A stretch of DNA of 64,000 bases, from positions 124,001 through 188,000 of the forward strand of contig SVGY01000004.1 of NCBI GenBank assembly GCA_015056145.1. Direction: 5' to 3'. Shown here in pieces: positions 60,964-64,000 of this stretch (positions are counted from its first letter, which is position 1; each line of letters begins with the position of its first letter). A model generated the notes under the pieces. The model made no database searches, was not told the origin of the DNA, and saw only the letters and a list, made by a program, of their open reading frames with translations. Both the position numbers and the translations under genes were made by a program. This stretch comes from Clostridiales bacterium (GTDB lineage Bacteria > Bacillota > Clostridia > Christensenellales > Aristaeellaceae).

Positions 60964-61995
60964 TTAATAATCCACATCGGGGATGTCATCGCCCCACTGC
61001 AGGTCGGAATGCTCCTTGATGTAGGCAACGATTTCATCAACAGTGGTGAATGCCAGGCCGACATTGGTATCGGCTGCACCGTAATAGATGGCGATACGGC
61101 CGGTATCCTCATCCTGCAGGGTGGCGCAGGGGAATACAACATTGGGCACAAAGCCGGTGGTCTCGTAGGGTTCTTCGGGGGTCAGCAGGTGGTTTTCGCA
61201 GCGGTAAAGCACCTTGCTGGGCTCGTTGATATCCAGAATGGCGCCGCCCATGGAGTACACAAAACCATTGCAGGTAGTGGCAACGCCATGGTAGAACAGC
61301 AGCCAGCCTTCGCTGGTTTCGATGGGAGCTGCGCCGGAGCCGATCTTTACGCTTTCCCACCACTTGGAGCCACGGCCCATAACGTGGCGGTGATGGCCCC
61401 AGTATTCCATATCAGGAGATTCGGACACGAAGATATCGCCAAAAGGAGTATGACCGGAGTCGGAAGGACGGGACATCATCTTGAACATGCCGCCAATCTT
61501 CCGGGGGAAGAGTACAGCATTACGGTTAAAGGGAATAAAGGGGTTTTCAATTCGGGTAAAGGTCTTGAAGTCCTTAGTTTTGGCCATGCCGATGGAAGCG
61601 CCGAAGAAATCGGTGCACCAGATGATGTAATAGGTATCATCTACCTTTACCAGACGGGGGTCATAGGCATAATGAGGCATCTTGGGGTTGCCGTTATCAT
61701 CCACAAAGGGAACCTTTTCACGGTCCACATCCCAGTGGATACCGTCCTTGGAGCGGCCAAGGTATACATAGGGTACGCCGTTAACCTGTTCGCCACGGAG
61801 CACGGCGATAAAGCCATCTTCCCACGGCACAACAGCAGAGTTGAAAATACGGGCGATTTCGGGGGTGGGGTTACGGCCCATGACAGGATTTTCGGTGTAG
61901 CGCCATACGGGAGCGGCGGTTTTCAGATCGGCAGGCTTATCCTGCCAAGGGATGTTGGGAAGGGAACCAGCGTTCAAAATCTTGACCTTGTCCAT
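60964..61995 (-). CDS. GH130 beta-1,4-manno-oligosaccharide phosphorylase-like
   Basis: 343 residues, a five-bladed propeller of the GH130 family, subfamily 2 type by pattern: NPVMGRNPTPEIARIFNSAVVPWEDGFIAVLR, MPHYAYDPRLVKVDDTYYI, RPSDSGHTPFGDIF, KIGSGAAPIETSEGWLLFYHGV and YYGAADTNVGLAFTTVDE. It should release mannose-1-phosphate from beta-1,4-manno-oligosaccharides, leaving the mannosyl-glucose end for the neighbouring enzyme. It is the first enzyme gene after lacI. AAAGGAG precedes the ATG. Exact chain-length specificity is not readable. Confidence 0.9.
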   Translation of the reverse strand: MDKVKILNAGSLPNIPWQDKPADLKTAAPVWRYTENPVMGRNPTPEIARIFNSAVVPWEDGFIAVLRGEQVNGVPYVYLGRSKDGIHWDVDREKVPFVDDNGNPKMPHYAYDPRLVKVDDTYYIIWCTDFFGASIGMAKTKDFKTFTRIENPFIPFNRNAVLFPRKIGGMFKMMSRPSDSGHTPFGDIFVSESPDMEYWGHHRHVMGRGSKWWESVKIGSGAAPIETSEGWLLFYHGVATTCNGFVYSMGGAILDINEPSKVLYRCENHLLTPEEPYETTGFVPNVVFPCATLQDEDTGRIAIYYGAADTNVGLAFTTVDEIVAYIKEHSDLQWGDDIPDVDY

Positions 61996-62026
61996 GTTGA
62001 GTTCTCCTTTCTTATATGGGGCTAAT

Positions 62027-63025
62027 TTATTTCAGGGGTATTTCTGATTCGCGGTAGATAGGCATGCCGCCCACTACAACACGACCAAAAGGCTTCTGTA
62101 CGCCGGCGCAACGGTCATCCACCAGCCGGACGGCTGTCTGGGCCATAGCAGCGCTGTCTACCCGGAAGGTGGACAAAGCGGGGCTGCCGTTACTGCCGGA
62201 GGAATCATCGTCAAATCCAACAACGGAAACATCCTCGGGCACACGGACGCCGCTCTGCTTCAACTGATTGATAAGGCGACGTGCGATCAAATCACAGTTG
62301 CAGACGAACGCCGTGGGCAATTTTTCTGGAAGATCGAAGGATTCAAATTCCTGCTGGTTTTCACGATCCTTGATAATGCACTCTTCCCGGATGGGAAGAT
62401 CGTGGGAAAGCATGGCCTTGTAATAGCCGAGATAGCGGTCCATAATGCTGCTTGTAGCACGGATATTGCCCAGGAATCCGATATCTTTATGCCCGTTTTT
62501 GATCAGGTGGCTGGTAAGGCGATAACAGCCATAGCTGTTATCCCCCACAACGGAATCCGCACTGGCCTGCTCGTCATAGAAATCCAAGAACACAACGGGG
62601 ATGCTTTCGCCTGCGATCATGCGCATATAGTCCTTGCTGGGCTGGCCCAGAAGGATCAGCGCATCCACATGACTGCTGCGCAGCAGTTTTGGCAAAACAA
62701 GCTGATCCTCCTCATAGCTGTCAAGAAGCTCCATCAGTGCAAAATGCCCGGCTTCCGTAAGCGCTTGTACAAGCTGCTTGTAAAACATTGCATAGAAAGA
62801 ATCTTTGCCAAAAAAATGCTCAGGAACAAGAATGCCAACATCCAGCGCCCGCTTTTCACGGTTCTGTACGGAAAGCGGGTTTACATACCCCATCTCCGCC
62901 GCAATGCGGACGATCTTCTGGCGCATTTCTTCGCTTACGCCCGCCTTTCCTGCAAGGGCTTTGGAAACCGTTACAGCGCTTACGCCAACTTTTTTTCCGA
63001 TATCCCTCATCGTTATTCCACTCAT
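62027..63025 (-). CDS. LacI-family transcriptional regulator
   Basis: 332 residues: N-terminal LacI helix-turn-helix (ITMRDIGKKVGVSAVTVSKALAGKAGVSEEMRQKI, residues 4-38), hinge region, then a periplasmic-binding-like effector domain starting DVGILVPEHFFG. It heads an operon with two GH130 phosphorylases and an esterase, so it probably senses a manno-oligosaccharide. An operator-like palindrome overlaps its own -10, suggesting autorepression. GGAGG precedes the ATG. Confidence 0.93.
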   Translation of the reverse strand: MSGITMRDIGKKVGVSAVTVSKALAGKAGVSEEMRQKIVRIAAEMGYVNPLSVQNREKRALDVGILVPEHFFGKDSFYAMFYKQLVQALTEAGHFALMELLDSYEEDQLVLPKLLRSSHVDALILLGQPSKDYMRMIAGESIPVVFLDFYDEQASADSVVGDNSYGCYRLTSHLIKNGHKDIGFLGNIRATSSIMDRYLGYYKAMLSHDLPIREECIIKDRENQQEFESFDLPEKLPTAFVCNCDLIARRLINQLKQSGVRVPEDVSVVGFDDDSSGSNGSPALSTFRVDSAAMAQTAVRLVDDRCAGVQKPFGRVVVGGMPIYRESEIPLK

Positions 63026-63056
63026 TTTTTCAGTCCTCCTTTCCTTTGGCTAACCA

Positions 63057-63071
63057 TTAGTTTACGGTTAA
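63057..63071 (-). promoter_or_regulatory. LacI-type operator at the lacI promoter
   Basis: Minus strand TTAACCGTAAACTAA, with TTAAC-C-GTAAA dyad at 63061-63071. It overlaps the end of the -10 box and the start region. Confidence 0.7.
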
Positions 63072-63098
63072 TATACCAACTGTTACAACTAATGTCAA
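63070..63098 (-). promoter_or_regulatory. promoter of the lacI-GH130 operon
   Basis: Minus strand: TTGACA (63093-63098), a 17-bp spacer, TATATT (63070-63075). Confidence 0.85.
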
Positions 63099-63157
63099 GA
63101 GAAATCACTTATTAACGTTTCTTTTTTATTTCGCTTTTCTCAACGTTCAAAAAACAG

Positions 63158-63168
63158 TTAACAGTAAA
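63158..63168 (+). promoter_or_regulatory. second LacI-type operator in the lacI/63261 gap
   Basis: TTAACAGTAAA, the same TTnACnGTnAA dyad, 24 bp upstream of the -35 of the rightward promoter. With the first site it could form a repression loop. Confidence 0.55.
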
Positions 63169-63192
63169 GTTGAAAAAACGTCTGTTTTTATA

Positions 63193-63221
63193 TTGACAGT
63201 TGTCTGTTTAAATGCTATTCT
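63193..63221 (+). promoter_or_regulatory. promoter of the 63261 gene
   Basis: TTGACA (63193-63198), a 17-bp spacer, TATTCT (63216-63221), 40 bp before the start codon. Confidence 0.8.
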
Positions 63222-63260
63222 AAACAAAATTTTTTAAAACGCCCAAGGAGGCATATAATC

Positions 63261-64000
63261 ATGGAGTCCTACAAGCACTTCCGACTGGCTGCCTACGTTT
63301 TCGCCTACTACCTGGCCGAGGCCGACGAAGCTGAAATTCAAAAGGCCATCGACTATTACCGCCAATATGTCCACCTGGACAAGGTGTACATTGAAAACCA
63401 TCGTGGCGTGGTGGATATTTCCGTGGACAAGCTTCGCCGGGTAAAGGAGCTGTTTGAAAAGAACGGCATCGAGGCTTCCGGTGGCATCACCTCTACCGTA
63501 CTGGTGAACGGCGAGCGCAAACCCACTTACTACGATACCTTCTGCTATACCGATCCCGCACACCGGGAGCGCTATTTGCAGATCGTGCGGGACGTAGCAT
63601 CCGTTTTTGACGAAATCATTCTGGATGACTTCTTCTTTACCAGCTGCACCTGCGAAAGATGCATCGAAGCCAAAGGCAATCAGAGCTGGAAGGACTACCG
63701 CCTGAAGCTGATGGAGGACTTCTCCCATGTGATCGTGGACGAAGCCAAGCGTGTCAACCCTAAAGTGAATTTCATCATCAAATATCCCAACTGGTACGAA
63801 AGCTATCAGGAAGCCGGCTACAATCCCGGCAAACAGAAGGATATCTTTGATATGATCTATACCGGTACCGAAACCCGTGATCCCCAGTACTCTGCACAGC
63901 ACCTCCAGCGGTATCTGTCCTATTCCATCATCCGGCTGCTGGAGAACACTGCTCCCGGACGCAATGGCGGCGGCTGGATTGATCCCTACGGCTCCAACCC
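63261..64000 (+). CDS. unrecognised protein, possibly a TIM-barrel glycoside hydrolase; 3' end beyond window
   Basis: At least 246 residues, running off the right edge. Starts MESYKHFRLAAYVFAYYL at the ATG at 63261 with GGAGG 10 nt upstream. No signal peptide. The pattern of strands ending in acidic residues (KVYIENHRG near 45, EIILDDFFFTSCTCERC near 120, FIIKYPNWYES near 175, IYTGTET near 203) resembles a (beta/alpha)8 sugar hydrolase, but I cannot name a family. The three-Cys segment TSCTCERC might bind metal. It is divergent from lacI and preceded by an operator-like site, so it is probably part of the mannan/xyloglucan regulon. Confidence 0.75.
   Translation, partial: MESYKHFRLAAYVFAYYLAEADEAEIQKAIDYYRQYVHLDKVYIENHRGVVDISVDKLRRVKELFEKNGIEASGGITSTVLVNGERKPTYYDTFCYTDPAHRERYLQIVRDVASVFDEIILDDFFFTSCTCERCIEAKGNQSWKDYRLKLMEDFSHVIVDEAKRVNPKVNFIIKYPNWYESYQEAGYNPGKQKDIFDMIYTGTETRDPQYSAQHLQRYLSYSIIRLLENTAPGRNGGGWIDPYGSN

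Noticed and set aside
1..64000. CRISPR array, insertion sequence, prophage, defence island, tRNA or rRNA
   Set aside because: Looked for regularly spaced repeats, transposase or integrase motifs, restriction or toxin-antitoxin genes and tRNA-like cloverleafs; none was seen by reading. A covariance-model tRNA scan would be decisive.

Overview
The window reads as chromosomal DNA from a member of the Bacillota, most likely class Clostridia and probably an uncultured gut- or rumen-type plant-fibre degrader. The grounds are mid-range GC by eye, strong GGAGG-type ribosome binding sites, sigma-A-like promoters, a Tyr T-box, a cobalamin riboswitch, a SpoVD/FtsI-type PBP with PASTA domains, the ysxC-lonA-lonB order known from Bacillus, a class B sortase and a meso-DAP-type MurE. 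I see no rRNA, tRNA, CRISPR array, insertion sequence, phage gene or origin.

Layout. 1-7.4 kb: a leftward division/cell-wall (dcw) operon mraZ-ftsL-PBP-murE-mraY-murD (murD is cut by the window edge); rsmH and murF are missing from their usual slots. 7.6-10.2 kb: a phosphoesterase, a zinc-ribbon protein, a secreted CAP-domain protein and a doubtful small basic ORF. 10.3-16.5 kb: ysxC, lonA, lonB and sortase B, all leftward. 16.6-21.7 kb: a rightward run with a phosphodiester-glycosidase-like protein, a degenerate Lgt homologue, ogt, pyruvate kinase and mntP. 21.6-25.8 kb: a leftward operon behind a Tyr T-box: aminotransferase, frameshifted GNAT, tyrS, yigZ/IMPACT, zinc ribbon. 25.8-28.9 kb: a rightward cobalamin riboswitch and BtuFCD-type ABC importer, back to back with the T-box. 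29-32.5 kb: ackA-pta leftward, and divergent tmcAL. 32.5-38.7 kb: a heterodimeric ABC exporter, a cysteine desulfurase, and a MATE transporter with an attenuator-like leader.

38.8-64 kb is a hemicellulose region. A GH113 mannanase-like enzyme, a phosphoesterase, a ROK regulator, an XRE regulator and a GH2 beta-galactosidase lead into a four-gene leftward operon: GH29 alpha-fucosidase, GH31 alpha-xylosidase (YicI type), GH74 xyloglucanase-like, second GH31. Together with the beta-galactosidase these cover the side chains of fucogalactoxyloglucan. After four non-carbohydrate genes comes a second leftward operon: LacI regulator, two GH130 mannoside phosphorylases, and a sialate O-acetylesterase-like (SGNH) esterase. 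This looks like phosphorolytic beta-mannan breakdown plus deacetylation. An unrecognised protein is divergently transcribed and runs off the right edge.

A palindromic TTnACnGTnAA operator lies at the lacI promoter, again in the lacI/63261 intergenic region, and upstream of the fucosidase operon, so one LacI protein may coordinate mannan and xyloglucan use. None of the carbohydrate enzymes shows a signal peptide, so the locus seems built for imported oligosaccharides, with importer and secreted enzymes elsewhere.
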